Assembly: GCA_016704465.1 (NCBI GenBank)
Contig: JADJAD010000009.1
Location: 310,001 to 374,000, forward strand
Length of the DNA: 64,000 bases
Reading direction: 5' to 3'
DNA from: Gemmatimonadota bacterium
GTDB lineage: Bacteria > Gemmatimonadota > Gemmatimonadetes > Gemmatimonadales > Gemmatimonadaceae
Shown here: in pieces, positions 44,728 through 52,479 of the stretch
Position numbering within the stretch: the first letter of the stretch is position 1
How the letters are laid out: the number at the start of each line of letters is the position of its first letter
Position numbers and translations under genes: made by a program
The notes under the pieces: generated by a model
What the model was told of the DNA's origin: nothing
The model's database searches: none
What the model saw: the letters and a program-made list of their open reading frames with translations, nothing else

Positions 44728-44844
44728 ATGTTCAATGAGAGCCGCATGCAGTTGGGCAGCGGACTTCACCCCTGCGCGCCAGGGAGGAGGGTGCCACTAT
44801 GTCAACCGCAACCGCTACACCTCGAACGGGGGTGGAGATCGTGA
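44728..44844 (+). CDS. Possible 38-residue leader ORF overlapping the Usp gene
   Basis: ATG 44728 has a perfect AGGAGG 7 bases upstream. The ORF codes for MFNESRMQLGSGLHPC and a short basic remainder. It ends at TGA 44844, 46 bases inside the Usp gene in another frame. It could be a translated leader coupling ribosomes to the Usp start, or a chance ORF. The ribosome site is the main support; the peptide has no recognisable domain. Confidence 0.35.
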   Translation: MFNESRMQLGSGLHPCAPGRRVPLCQPQPLHLERGWRS

Positions 44845-46085
44845 CCAACTCGACGAATCTGCTGGGGCCGATCCTGGTAGCGACGGACGGGACGTCCTCG
44901 GCCAGCGCCGCCTTGAAGGCGGCGGCCCTCATGTCGGACGGGGAGTCGGCGCGCGTCATGGTGCTCGCCGTCCTTGAGCCGCTGCCACTCGTGGCCGCCG
45001 ATTACGGATTGCTCCTGCCGCCGGCCGAAACCGACGACGCGCGCCGACAGGCGCTGCTGACCCGGGTCTACGACCAGATCGCCGAGACGGTCGGGGCGCA
45101 GCCGAGCTGGGAAGTGCAGGTCCGGAACGGAGACCCTGCCGCAGTCATCGCACGAACTGGGCGCGAGGTCGAGGCCCGCATGATCATCGCGGGTATCGGT
45201 CAGCACGACCTGCTGGACCGGATGTTCGGCGGCGAGACCGCGCTGCACACGCTGCGCCTGGCGCGCATGCCGGTACTGGCGGTCTCGCCCGACTTCGCCG
45301 CGCTGCCGCAGCGCATCGCGATCGCCCTCGACTTCAGCCAGCCGTCCATCGCGTCCGCACAGGTCGCGTTGCAGCTCCTGCCGTCGGCCAAGATGGTGTA
45401 CCTGGTGCACGTGGCGCCGCGACTCGAGCTGCAGCCCGAGGCCTATGCTGCGTGGATGTCGGACTACAGCGAGGGAGTCGGTCCGGCGTTCGAGCGAGTG
45501 CGGGCCCAACTCGACATTCCCCCGGGCATCACGCTCGAGACGATCACCCTCAACGGCAAGCCGACCAAGGCGCTGTTGTCGTTTGCCAAGTCGGCGAACG
45601 TCGATGCGATCGTCACCGGGAGCCGAGGGGCCGGGTTGGTGGATCGGATCCTGGTCGGCAGCACCGCCACGGGGCTGATCCGTGGCGCCAACTGCTCGGT
45701 CCTGGCAGTTCCCGCGCTGCAATCCGCGACCCAGCGACACATGGTCGGGGGGACGCCGGACGAGATTCCCGAGTCGGAGTGGGCGGCGGCGCTCGATGCC
45801 TTCACCCGCCGCAACGCCGGACGCCTCGCGACGCTCGAGGTCGACGACCCCGCGATCGGTGCGCAGCCGCAGCAGCGCGACATCCCGTTCCTCGGGGCCG
45901 CGTTCGATCATCACGATCGACGCATCGAGCTGATGCTGGGCGAGATGGATGACAAGAGCCGTCACCTGACCCGAGGCATCGAGGACGTGCGGCACCTGGA
46001 CCTGCTGAAGGACTCGACCGGCCGCGACTGGGTATTGCGTGTTGCGCATGGTTCAGGGCAAACCATCCTGACGCTCGCTCGCTGA
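44799..46085 (+). CDS. Double universal stress protein with C-terminal DUF5335-like domain
   Basis: 428 residues. The first Usp domain is ~20-165 (GPILVATDGTSSASAALKAA), the second ~170-305 (RIAIALDFSQPSIASAQVAL, ending VDAIVTGSRGAGLVDRILVG with the ATP-binding G-loop pattern). After a short linker the last ~105 residues (ESEWAAALDAFTRRNAGRLA to SGQTILTL) resemble DUF5335, a small domain usually encoded as a separate stress protein. GGAGGAGG precedes the ATG. It probably binds ATP and acts in energy or oxygen stress. A TGTAAGG-type operator is upstream. Confidence 0.85.
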   Translation: MSTATATPRTGVEIVTNSTNLLGPILVATDGTSSASAALKAAALMSDGESARVMVLAVLEPLPLVAADYGLLLPPAETDDARRQALLTRVYDQIAETVGAQPSWEVQVRNGDPAAVIARTGREVEARMIIAGIGQHDLLDRMFGGETALHTLRLARMPVLAVSPDFAALPQRIAIALDFSQPSIASAQVALQLLPSAKMVYLVHVAPRLELQPEAYAAWMSDYSEGVGPAFERVRAQLDIPPGITLETITLNGKPTKALLSFAKSANVDAIVTGSRGAGLVDRILVGSTATGLIRGANCSVLAVPALQSATQRHMVGGTPDEIPESEWAAALDAFTRRNAGRLATLEVDDPAIGAQPQQRDIPFLGAAFDHHDRRIELMLGEMDDKSRHLTRGIEDVRHLDLLKDSTGRDWVLRVAHGSGQTILTLAR

Positions 46086-46099
46086 GGGGGCGCGTGAGT

Positions 46100-46166
46100 C
46101 CGAAGCCGGGGCAACCCGTCTTCGGCATGCGCACGCGGCGCCGTCCCGGTTGCACCGGGCGGCGCC
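46100..46166. terminator. Two adjacent hairpins between convergent genes
   Basis: Hairpin 1 (46100-46125): CCGAAG-c-CGGG, loop GCAA, CCCG-t-CTTCGG. Hairpin 2 (46137-46166): GGCGCCG-t-CCCGG, loop TTGCA, CCGGG-CGGCGCC. They fill the gap between the Usp stop and the convergent MgtC-type stop. Neither has a T-run, so they may act with Rho or as 3' end stabilisers. Confidence 0.6.
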
Positions 46167-46211
46167 GCCTGCGTTCCGGGAGCCGCCCGAGGGTCGCAGA
46201 GCGCCGGTCGC

Positions 46212-47486
46212 CTAACGCGCCAGCAGCGCGATGGTTGCGACCCCGGTCACGAGCAGCACGCCGAGCCCCGCGGCCGCGCGGAGCCGATAGCCCGGGGCGC
46301 CGAACACCAGCACGACGCCCACTTTGAGCACGGCGTTCGCGCTCACGCCGACGGCAATCGCCTGTGCGGCGAGGGTCGCCGAGTCCCCGTTGCCGCCGAG
46401 TCGATTCATGGAGAGAGTCAGGGCGTCCATGTTGGTCAACCCGAGCAACGCCGCCGAGACGAGGATGCCTGCGGCGCCGAACCGGGACCGGGTAAACGCG
46501 ATCGCCATCAGCGCCCCCTGTAAAACCGCCGCCATCCTGATGGCCGAGCCGACGCGCAGCGGGCTGCGCTCATCGGGTGCCCCCTCGTCGTCGTCGTGCG
46601 CGCGCGCCGCGAGCCGAAGGTAGCCAACGATCGCCAGCGCGAGCCCGGCGACGAACGGCGGGGCGAGATAGGGGAGCAGGGCGATCGCCACTGCGGGATT
46701 GAGCAGCAGGGAGAGAATCACCACGCGCGGGAGCAGGACGATGCTGGCGGCGACGGTCCCCACGGCGAGCGGCTTCGCGAGCTCGCTCCGCTCTCGGCTC
46801 AGGCGCGAGAACTGCAGCGCCACCACCGTGGACGACAGGAGCCCCCCGAGTGCCCCAGTGACGCCGTATCCGCGCGACGCACCGACCAGGCGGCGGGTAA
46901 TGAAGCCGGCGAAGTTCAGCCCCGAGAAGATCAGGACGACGATCCACAGCGACCGCGGATTCACCCCGCCAAGCGGCCCGAACGACTGGTCGGGGAGCAC
47001 GGGGAGTATCACCAGCGCGAGCACGCCGAACTGCAGGGCGGCACGCAGCTGCGTTCCGTGCAAGCGAGTGACCGTGGCGCTGATCCACTCCTTCTCCGAG
47101 AGCGCGAGGACCATGAGCGCCCCGGCACCCCCAGCGACCCCCGTCTCGCCGAGCCCTGCCAGCACGCCTAACGCGACGACGAAGAGTGCCGCCACCTCGG
47201 TCGTTCCGTCCAGGGCGTCGTCTCCTCCGCCACGCGCGGCGGTCCAGTAGGCCGCGCTGATCAGGAGGGTCGTGCCGGCGACGATCGCGATGGCGATCGC
47301 CGGATGGCCGGCCGAGACCATCCACCCCGCCGCGCCGCCGATGCCTCCAAGCAGGAGGAAGGTGCGCACCCCGGCGAATCGGGGATGTGGTCCGGTCGAT
47401 CCATGGCCGGACCACTCCCGTTCGATACCCACCGCCAGCCCCACGAGGGCGGCGATGGCGAGGCGGATCACGAGCATGCGCGTCAT
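46212..47486 (-). CDS. MgtC/SapB-family membrane protein (DUF4010-containing)
   Basis: 424 residues, about twelve membrane helices. The N-terminal third is an MgtC/SapB domain (IRLAIAALVGLAVGIEREWS, FAGVRTFLLLGGIGGAAGW). The rest matches the DUF4010 half (GLNFAGFITRRLVGASRGYG, GLTNMDALTLSMNRLGG). MgtC proteins modulate membrane ATP synthase and survival in low Mg2+ or acid, but long DUF4010 forms are uncharacterised. The stop codon TAG lies in one copy of the recurrent GCCTAACG octamer (46210-46217). Confidence 0.87.
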   Translation of the reverse strand: MTRMLVIRLAIAALVGLAVGIEREWSGHGSTGPHPRFAGVRTFLLLGGIGGAAGWMVSAGHPAIAIAIVAGTTLLISAAYWTAARGGGDDALDGTTEVAALFVVALGVLAGLGETGVAGGAGALMVLALSEKEWISATVTRLHGTQLRAALQFGVLALVILPVLPDQSFGPLGGVNPRSLWIVVLIFSGLNFAGFITRRLVGASRGYGVTGALGGLLSSTVVALQFSRLSRERSELAKPLAVGTVAASIVLLPRVVILSLLLNPAVAIALLPYLAPPFVAGLALAIVGYLRLAARAHDDDEGAPDERSPLRVGSAIRMAAVLQGALMAIAFTRSRFGAAGILVSAALLGLTNMDALTLSMNRLGGNGDSATLAAQAIAVGVSANAVLKVGVVLVFGAPGYRLRAAAGLGVLLVTGVATIALLAR

Positions 47487-47543
47487 GGGCGCACGCTAGC
47501 GAGGCGCAACGCGGGCGGCAATCGGCGGCTGGCCGGTGTCGAT

Positions 47544-47645
47544 CGCGCCGCCGAATCGCGCCGCCGAATCGCGCCGCCGAATCGCGCCGCCGAATCGTGC
47601 CGCCTCGTCGTGCCGCCTCGTCGTGCCGCCTCGTCGTGCCGCCCC
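47544..47645. repeat. Two adjoining 13-bp tandem arrays
   Basis: CGCGCCGCCGAAT is repeated four times (47544-47595) and is followed directly by CGTGCCGCCTCGT three times plus a part (47596-47645). The two units share the CGyGCCGCC core. The array fills the spacer between the nitroreductase-like gene stop and the MgtC-type gene start. Confidence 0.9.
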
Positions 47646-47655
47646 GCGGCGTCCG

Positions 47656-48489
47656 TCAGGCCGCCGACGCGCTGCGCACGCCGAGGCGGCCCGGGGTTCG
47701 ACTCGCGTCAGTCGCTTCGAAGTCGAAGCGAATGATTGCGTGCGGCGTCCCTGTGGGAAACAGGATCGAGCGCATCGCGTCGCGCAGGAGCGGATGAAGC
47801 AGCGTGGGCTGCACGTTGGCGCCGAGCGTTGCGAGCAGTTCGGCCAGCGTGGGGCCTCCCCCCACCACCAGTCGCGCCGACCCGCGACTCGCGACGTCGC
47901 CGGACTGGAGAATCCGGCGTGCCCCGCGCTCCGCATTGGCAATGACTTCGGCTTCGGACTCGAGGTCGGCAACGAGCATCCGGCGGGCGTCGTCGGTCAC
48001 GACGTCCAACCACCCTCCTTCTGAGCGAGCCGCGTGGCGCAGCACGGCCAGGAGCGCCGGTGACGCCGCCCCGCCGGCATCGCGCACCGCGGGATGGTCC
48101 GGGCGCGACAGCACCCCGAAGAGCGCCTCTTCCTCGCGCCGCGCGACCAGCGGAGCGCCGAGGGTGAGACGGGCGACCATGCTCGAGGCCACACCCTCGG
48201 GCCACGAGGCGACATCGAGTTCGGCCCCGTGGTGATGCGCCGCAAGTCGAAGGTTCTCGATGACCGCGCCGCACGCGAGCACTCGCTCGCGGTTGGCACG
48301 GTCGATCATCAACTCCTCGCGCAGGTGGTCCAGCGTCAGCAGCAGGCTCTGGCCGCTGCGCGTGACCGTCCATGGAAGGTCGCGCCACCAGGACACGGGC
48401 CGGCCGGCGTAGCCGGGCAGGACGGCGAGCAGGTCCGACACGACGTCTCGGTCGCCGCCGATGTGCGCCGTTGGCGGGGCATCGAGCAT
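47656..48489 (-). CDS. Acg-type nitroreductase-like protein
   Basis: ATG 48489 is chosen for AGGAGG 6 bases upstream; a longer frame reaches 48537. The 277-residue protein has the Acg family text LMIDRANRERVLACGAVIENLRLAAHHHG, the two-domain fused nitroreductase pattern (GVLSRPDHPAVRDAG; EGGWLDVVTDDARRMLVADLE) and a short C-terminus. Acg proteins are FMN-binding nitroreductase relatives induced in dormancy in mycobacteria; they may sequester FMN rather than reduce substrates. This one is somewhat short. The palindrome at 48646-48664 lies 157 bp upstream of the start. Confidence 0.7.
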   Translation of the reverse strand: MLDAPPTAHIGGDRDVVSDLLAVLPGYAGRPVSWWRDLPWTVTRSGQSLLLTLDHLREELMIDRANRERVLACGAVIENLRLAAHHHGAELDVASWPEGVASSMVARLTLGAPLVARREEEALFGVLSRPDHPAVRDAGGAASPALLAVLRHAARSEGGWLDVVTDDARRMLVADLESEAEVIANAERGARRILQSGDVASRGSARLVVGGGPTLAELLATLGANVQPTLLHPLLRDAMRSILFPTGTPHAIIRFDFEATDASRTPGRLGVRSASAA

Positions 48490-48645
48490 GGTCAGCCTCC
48501 TGTTGCGGGGAGCAGGGCCTCGGACCACGAGGTGCAATGACTCTTCAGTCTCGCCGCCGGGGAAGGTGCCCGCTGTAAGGGTGATCCCCCGGCGGCAACG
48601 GTCCTGCCTGACACGCGGAGCGGGAATCCCCCACGGCGTCGCAGG

Positions 48646-48664
48646 TGTAAGGCATTACCTTACA
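48646..48664. promoter_or_regulatory. Perfect palindromic operator between the Acg-type and kinase genes
   Basis: TGTAAGGCATTACCTTACA has perfect 7-bp arms around 5 bases. It lies in a 350-bp divergent gap (48490-48840) where no ORF is supported. A half-site TGTAAGG is also at 48574. The arms and spacing suit a dimeric LuxR/NarL-type regulator such as the one encoded at 49979. The near copy before the Usp gene suggests a regulon. Confidence 0.68.
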
Positions 48665-48840
48665 TGTTGTCAGTGCTTCTGATGGGGAATATCCGACGAG
48701 TCCCGACAAGGTCGCACCAGTGATTCTCACATACTTGAGTGCAGGTACGGGTGGGGCTGGGTGGGCAACTGGATATGGCGCCTATGCTTACCCTTCGCGA
48801 CCTGCTGCGGGCGCGACCCTCGATCCAGTGACTGCGTGCA

Positions 48841-49959
48841 GTGAAGCCGCCAGGAGACCGTACGGACGCGCCATTAACCCCAGGGGAGTCGGCAGAGCAA
48901 GTCGTCCTGCCGACTTCTACGCACGCGGTGCCCTCCTGGCTCCTCGCCCTGCTTCGGGTGCCGTTGATCGGCAAGCTGATCGGGGCCAACGTGCTGATCG
49001 CTGGCGCGGTGTGTGGCGCCGCCACCCTGATGCATCAGGATTGGACATCGGAAACGACGGTCCTGGTCTTGTCGATGCTTGGAGTTGTGCTGGTCAACAT
49101 CGGGCTGGTCATGCTGGCCCTTCGGCCGTTGGCAGACCTCGAGTCGACGGCCAAGCGCATCTGGCGCGGGGACGTCTCCGCTCGGGTGCCGGAGTCACTG
49201 CTGGCCGATCGGGACCTGCAGCGGGTCGGGGGGGCACTCAACGCCCTCCTGGACGGACTGACGGCGGATCGCGAGCGGTTGCGCGAACTTGCGGCGCGCG
49301 TGATCCGGGCGGGCGATGAAGAGCGGTCGTACATCGCGCGCGAACTGCACGATTCCAGTGCGCAGTCGCTGGCGGCGCTGCTCATGGAATTGAGCGTGGT
49401 CATTCGCGAGACGGACGACCCGGCGGCGGTCGAGCGGCTGCAGCGCATTCGGCGCATCGCGGGCGACGTGCTCGACGAGGTGCGCATGCTGGCGCAGGCG
49501 GTGCATCCGCGCGTGCTGGACGACCTGGGGCTGGGGGCGGCGCTGCAGCACCTGGTGCGCGAGGCGGAGACTCGCAGCGCAGTTCGCATCGAGGTGGTCG
49601 TCGAGGACTCGGCGGACGAGGTGTCGTCGGCGGTGTCGTCAGTGCTCTATCGGCTCGCGCAAGAAGCGCTCAACAATGCGTTGCGGCACGCCAACGCCAC
49701 GACGGTGATGGTGCGGGCCGGGGTCGTGGGAAACGTCGCGCGGGTCGAGATTGTTGATGACGGGATCGGGTTCCATCCGGTCGAGGCGGAGCGTCGGCGT
49801 CCGGGGATGGGGCTGTTCACCATGCGCGAACGCATCGCGCTGCTTGATGGGGTGCTCGAGGTCGAGAGCGCCCCGGGGCGGGGAACGCGCATTACGGCGC
49901 GCGTCCCGCTCCTGGCGAGGACGAATGCGCAGGTCACGTCCGCGTCGGCAGGAACCTAA
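48841..49959 (+). CDS. NarL-class sensor histidine kinase (HAMP, HisKA_3, HATPase)
   Basis: 372 residues from GTG 48841. Two membrane helices (~45-65 and ~73-95) enclose only about eight residues, so there is no periplasmic sensor domain. A HAMP segment follows (LRPLADLESTAKRIWRGD), then the HisKA_3 dimer helix with phospho-acceptor His170 in ERSYIARELHDSSAQSLAAL. The ATPase has N box EALNNALRHANA and G boxes DDGIGF and GMGLFTMRERI. It should phosphorylate the regulator encoded 19 bp downstream. With no obvious ligand domain it may sense membrane or redox state; this is inference. Confidence 0.9.
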   Translation: MKPPGDRTDAPLTPGESAEQVVLPTSTHAVPSWLLALLRVPLIGKLIGANVLIAGAVCGAATLMHQDWTSETTVLVLSMLGVVLVNIGLVMLALRPLADLESTAKRIWRGDVSARVPESLLADRDLQRVGGALNALLDGLTADRERLRELAARVIRAGDEERSYIARELHDSSAQSLAALLMELSVVIRETDDPAAVERLQRIRRIAGDVLDEVRMLAQAVHPRVLDDLGLGAALQHLVREAETRSAVRIEVVVEDSADEVSSAVSSVLYRLAQEALNNALRHANATTVMVRAGVVGNVARVEIVDDGIGFHPVEAERRRPGMGLFTMRERIALLDGVLEVESAPGRGTRITARVPLLARTNAQVTSASAGT

Positions 49960-49978
49960 CGATGTTACAGGGGGACGC

Positions 49979-50642
49979 ATGACTTCGGACCTGATTCGGG
50001 TGGTGCTGGCGGACGATCACACGGTGGTGCGGGCCGGACTCAAGGCGGTCCTGGGCACGGCCAAGGACATCGACGTGGTCGGTGAAGCCAAGGATGGGCG
50101 CGAGGCCGTCGGGCTCGTCGACCGCTTCAAGCCGGACGTGGTGGTCATGGACTTGTCCATGGCCGGAATGGATGGCACCGCGGCCACGAAGGAGATCGTC
50201 GCCAAGGGGGGGGGAGACCCGCGTCCTCATCCTCACCATGCATCCCGAGGAGGACTTCCTCGTCCCGCTGCTCGAGGCGGGGGCGTCGGGGTACCTGGTC
50301 AAGAGCGCCGCCGATCGCGAACTGGTCGATGCCGTTCGGGCGGTCGCGAAGGGTGATGTCTACGTGCGGCCGACTGCGGCGCGCGTCCTGGCCAAGGGAC
50401 TCACCAAGAAGGACCCGCACCAGGTGGACCGCGATCGATTCGAGCGGCTCACCGACCGGGAGCGCGACGTCTTGCGGCTGACCGCGCAGGGCTACTCGGC
50501 GCCCGAGATCGGCGAGCGACTGTTCATCAGCCCGAAGACGGTCGACACGTACAAGCAGCGCATCAACGAGAAGCTGGGCCTGTCCCATCGGGCGGACTAC
50601 GTGCAGTTTGCGCTGCGCCTGGGGTTACTGGCGCAACCGTAG
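49979..50642 (+). CDS. NarL/FixJ-type response regulator, frame broken at a run of nine G
   Basis: The receiver starts at ATG 49979: VVLADDHTVVRAG with Asp12/Asp13 and phospho-acceptor Asp58 in VVVMDLSMAGMDG. At 50206-50214 nine G follow KEIVAK. Dropping one G continues as GGETRVLILTMHPEEDF in the frame ending 50642. The second half has the receiver Thr/Lys positions (ILTMH; GYLVKSA) and a LuxR-type HTH (LTDRERDVLRLTAQGYSAPE, LFISPKTVDTYKQRI). Joined length is about 220 residues, normal for the family. The kinase gene is just upstream. The G9 run could be a sequencing error, a fixed mutation or a phase-variable switch. Confidence 0.87.
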
Positions 50643-50678
50643 ACGGCGCCCGAACGGGCGCGTGACCAGGGAGGCGCG

Positions 50679-51476
50679 ATGAGTCGATCGCTGCGGCGCA
50701 CCGTCGAGGGGGCGGGGCGGGTGACGCGCACGATCGTGGAGGGGGCCGGCCGCACCGCGCGCTTCGGCGCCGACACGGTGCGCGCGATGCGCGACGTGTC
50801 CACGTGGGGTCCGGAAGCGACGGCCCAGGCACGGTCGTTAGGTGTCGATTCACTGCCCATCGCCCTGTTCATCGCGGTCTTCACCGGCATCGTCCTCGCC
50901 CTGCTCGCCAGCTATTCCTTCACCGGCGCGGTCCCGTTGTATTTTGTCGGGACGCTCGTGGAGAAAACCGTCACGATGGAGCTGACCCCGGTCCTGACGG
51001 GGCTGGCCCTCGCCGGCCGCGTCGGCGCCAACATCGCCGCCGAGCTAGGGACGATGCGGGTCACCGAACAGATCGACGCCCTCGAAACGCTCACGTATGA
51101 TCCCTTCGCGTACCTCGTCGTCCCGCGGGTGCTGGCCGGAACCGTCATGTTCCCCGCGGTGGTCGGCTTGGCGATGGTTGTCGGGGTCGCGGCCGGATGG
51201 GCGGCGTCCGTCCTCCTGCTCGACTTGTCGTCGCATGAATTCCTCCGGGGGCTGCGGCTCTTCTTCCAGACGTTCGACGTGCAGTACGGACTCGTGAAGT
51301 CGGCCTCGTTCGGCACGGCGGTGACACTGATCGGCTCGCTGCACGGCATGAACGCGCGCGGGGGGGCACAGGGGGTCGGACGCGCCGCCACCAACGCGGT
51401 GGTATACTCCGCGGTCGTCATCCTCGTGCTCGACGCATTCTGGGCCGTGGTCTGGCTCCTGGGGCGCACTTCATGA
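50679..51476 (+). CDS. mlaE: MlaE-type ABC transporter permease (lipid transport)
   Basis: 265 residues with five or six membrane helices and the family signature LEKTVTMELTPVLTGLALAGRVGANIAAELGTMRVTEQIDALE in its middle (shown here by its key parts ELTPVLTGL, GRVGANIAAELG and EQIDALETL). It should be the membrane subunit of an MCE-type system moving phospholipids between the membranes. The MCE protein gene overlaps its end by 4 bases. No MlaF ATPase gene lies in the window next to it, which is unusual. GGGAGG precedes the ATG. Confidence 0.9.
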   Translation: MSRSLRRTVEGAGRVTRTIVEGAGRTARFGADTVRAMRDVSTWGPEATAQARSLGVDSLPIALFIAVFTGIVLALLASYSFTGAVPLYFVGTLVEKTVTMELTPVLTGLALAGRVGANIAAELGTMRVTEQIDALETLTYDPFAYLVVPRVLAGTVMFPAVVGLAMVVGVAAGWAASVLLLDLSSHEFLRGLRLFFQTFDVQYGLVKSASFGTAVTLIGSLHGMNARGGAQGVGRAATNAVVYSAVVILVLDAFWAVVWLLGRTS

Positions 51477-52477
51477 AACGGACCAACGACTTCCTCGTGG
51501 GGCTGACGGTCATCGCCGCGGTGGCGGTGGTCACGCTCGCCATCCTGTGGGTCAAGCAGTCCGACCTGGGACGCAAGCGCAGCGAGGTGACGGCTCGCTT
51601 TCGTGATGTGGGCAGCGTCCGGGTCGGGGCGCAGGTCGTCATTCGCGGGGTGCAGGCTGGGCGCGTCGAGTCGCTTGCCTTGGCCCCGGATGGGTGGGTC
51701 GAGGCGCGGTTGGCGCTCGATCCCACCGCCGAACTTCCGCCGGACCCGGTCGTGCTGTTGAATGAGTCGTCGCTGTTCGGCGAATGGCAGGCCACCGTCC
51801 TGGGGCGCGACGCGCTGCCGCGCGACCCGAACGTGGCGCGCCTGATCGCCGAGGCCGACATCGGTGGTGGTGTCCTGCCGGGCGCCACGCTCCCCGACAT
51901 CGCGCAGCTCACGGCGGTGGCCGGTCGCATCGCCGGCGACGTGGCCAGCGTGGCCGAGCGCTTCGAGGTCGCCTTCGACGATCGAGCGGCGCGCGAGCTG
52001 CGCACGTCGATTCGCAATATCGCCGAGCTCTCGAGCGTGCTCGCCCAGACCGTCAAGGACCAGTCGACCAACCTGACCACCATGTCGAGCGACGTGCGCG
52101 AAATGGTCAACTCGCTCGTCGCCGCGTCGCGTGATGTCAAGTCGATCTCCACGCGCTTCGATTCATCGACCGCGCGCGGCGAGGTCCGCGCCATCGTCGA
52201 CGACGCCGCCAGCGCGGCCAAGGGCCTGCGCGAGACGAGCCAGCGCCTGCTCACGATCTCGGAACGGCTCGGCAGCTCCGAAGAGCGGCTGCGTCGGTTC
52301 ATTGCGACGAGTGACTCGGTGATGATCAAGATCAATCGCGGCGACGGGTCGCTCGGCCTCCTGGTGAACGATCCCTCGCTGTATCGAGGCGCCGATTCCA
52401 CCCTGCGCGAGCTGCAATCGCTGATTGCCGACATGAAGCGCAATCCGAAGAAGTACGTCAACGTGCGGATCTTCTGA
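51473..52477 (+). CDS. mlaD: MlaD-type MCE-domain lipid-binding protein
   Basis: 334 residues. An N-terminal anchor (FLVGLTVIAAVAVVTLAILWV) is followed by one MCE domain (~38-115: VTARFRDVGSVRVGAQVVIRGVQAGRVESL). A long helical, coiled-coil region with repeated Ser/Thr/Arg heptads follows (~140-300), ending in SLGLLVNDPSLYRGADSTLRE, a common MCE C-terminal motif. It binds lipid in the periplasm as a ring and works with the MlaE permease encoded upstream (4-base overlap). Confidence 0.92.
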   Translation: MKRTNDFLVGLTVIAAVAVVTLAILWVKQSDLGRKRSEVTARFRDVGSVRVGAQVVIRGVQAGRVESLALAPDGWVEARLALDPTAELPPDPVVLLNESSLFGEWQATVLGRDALPRDPNVARLIAEADIGGGVLPGATLPDIAQLTAVAGRIAGDVASVAERFEVAFDDRAARELRTSIRNIAELSSVLAQTVKDQSTNLTTMSSDVREMVNSLVAASRDVKSISTRFDSSTARGEVRAIVDDAASAAKGLRETSQRLLTISERLGSSEERLRRFIATSDSVMIKINRGDGSLGLLVNDPSLYRGADSTLRELQSLIADMKRNPKKYVNVRIF

Positions 52478-52479
52478 TC

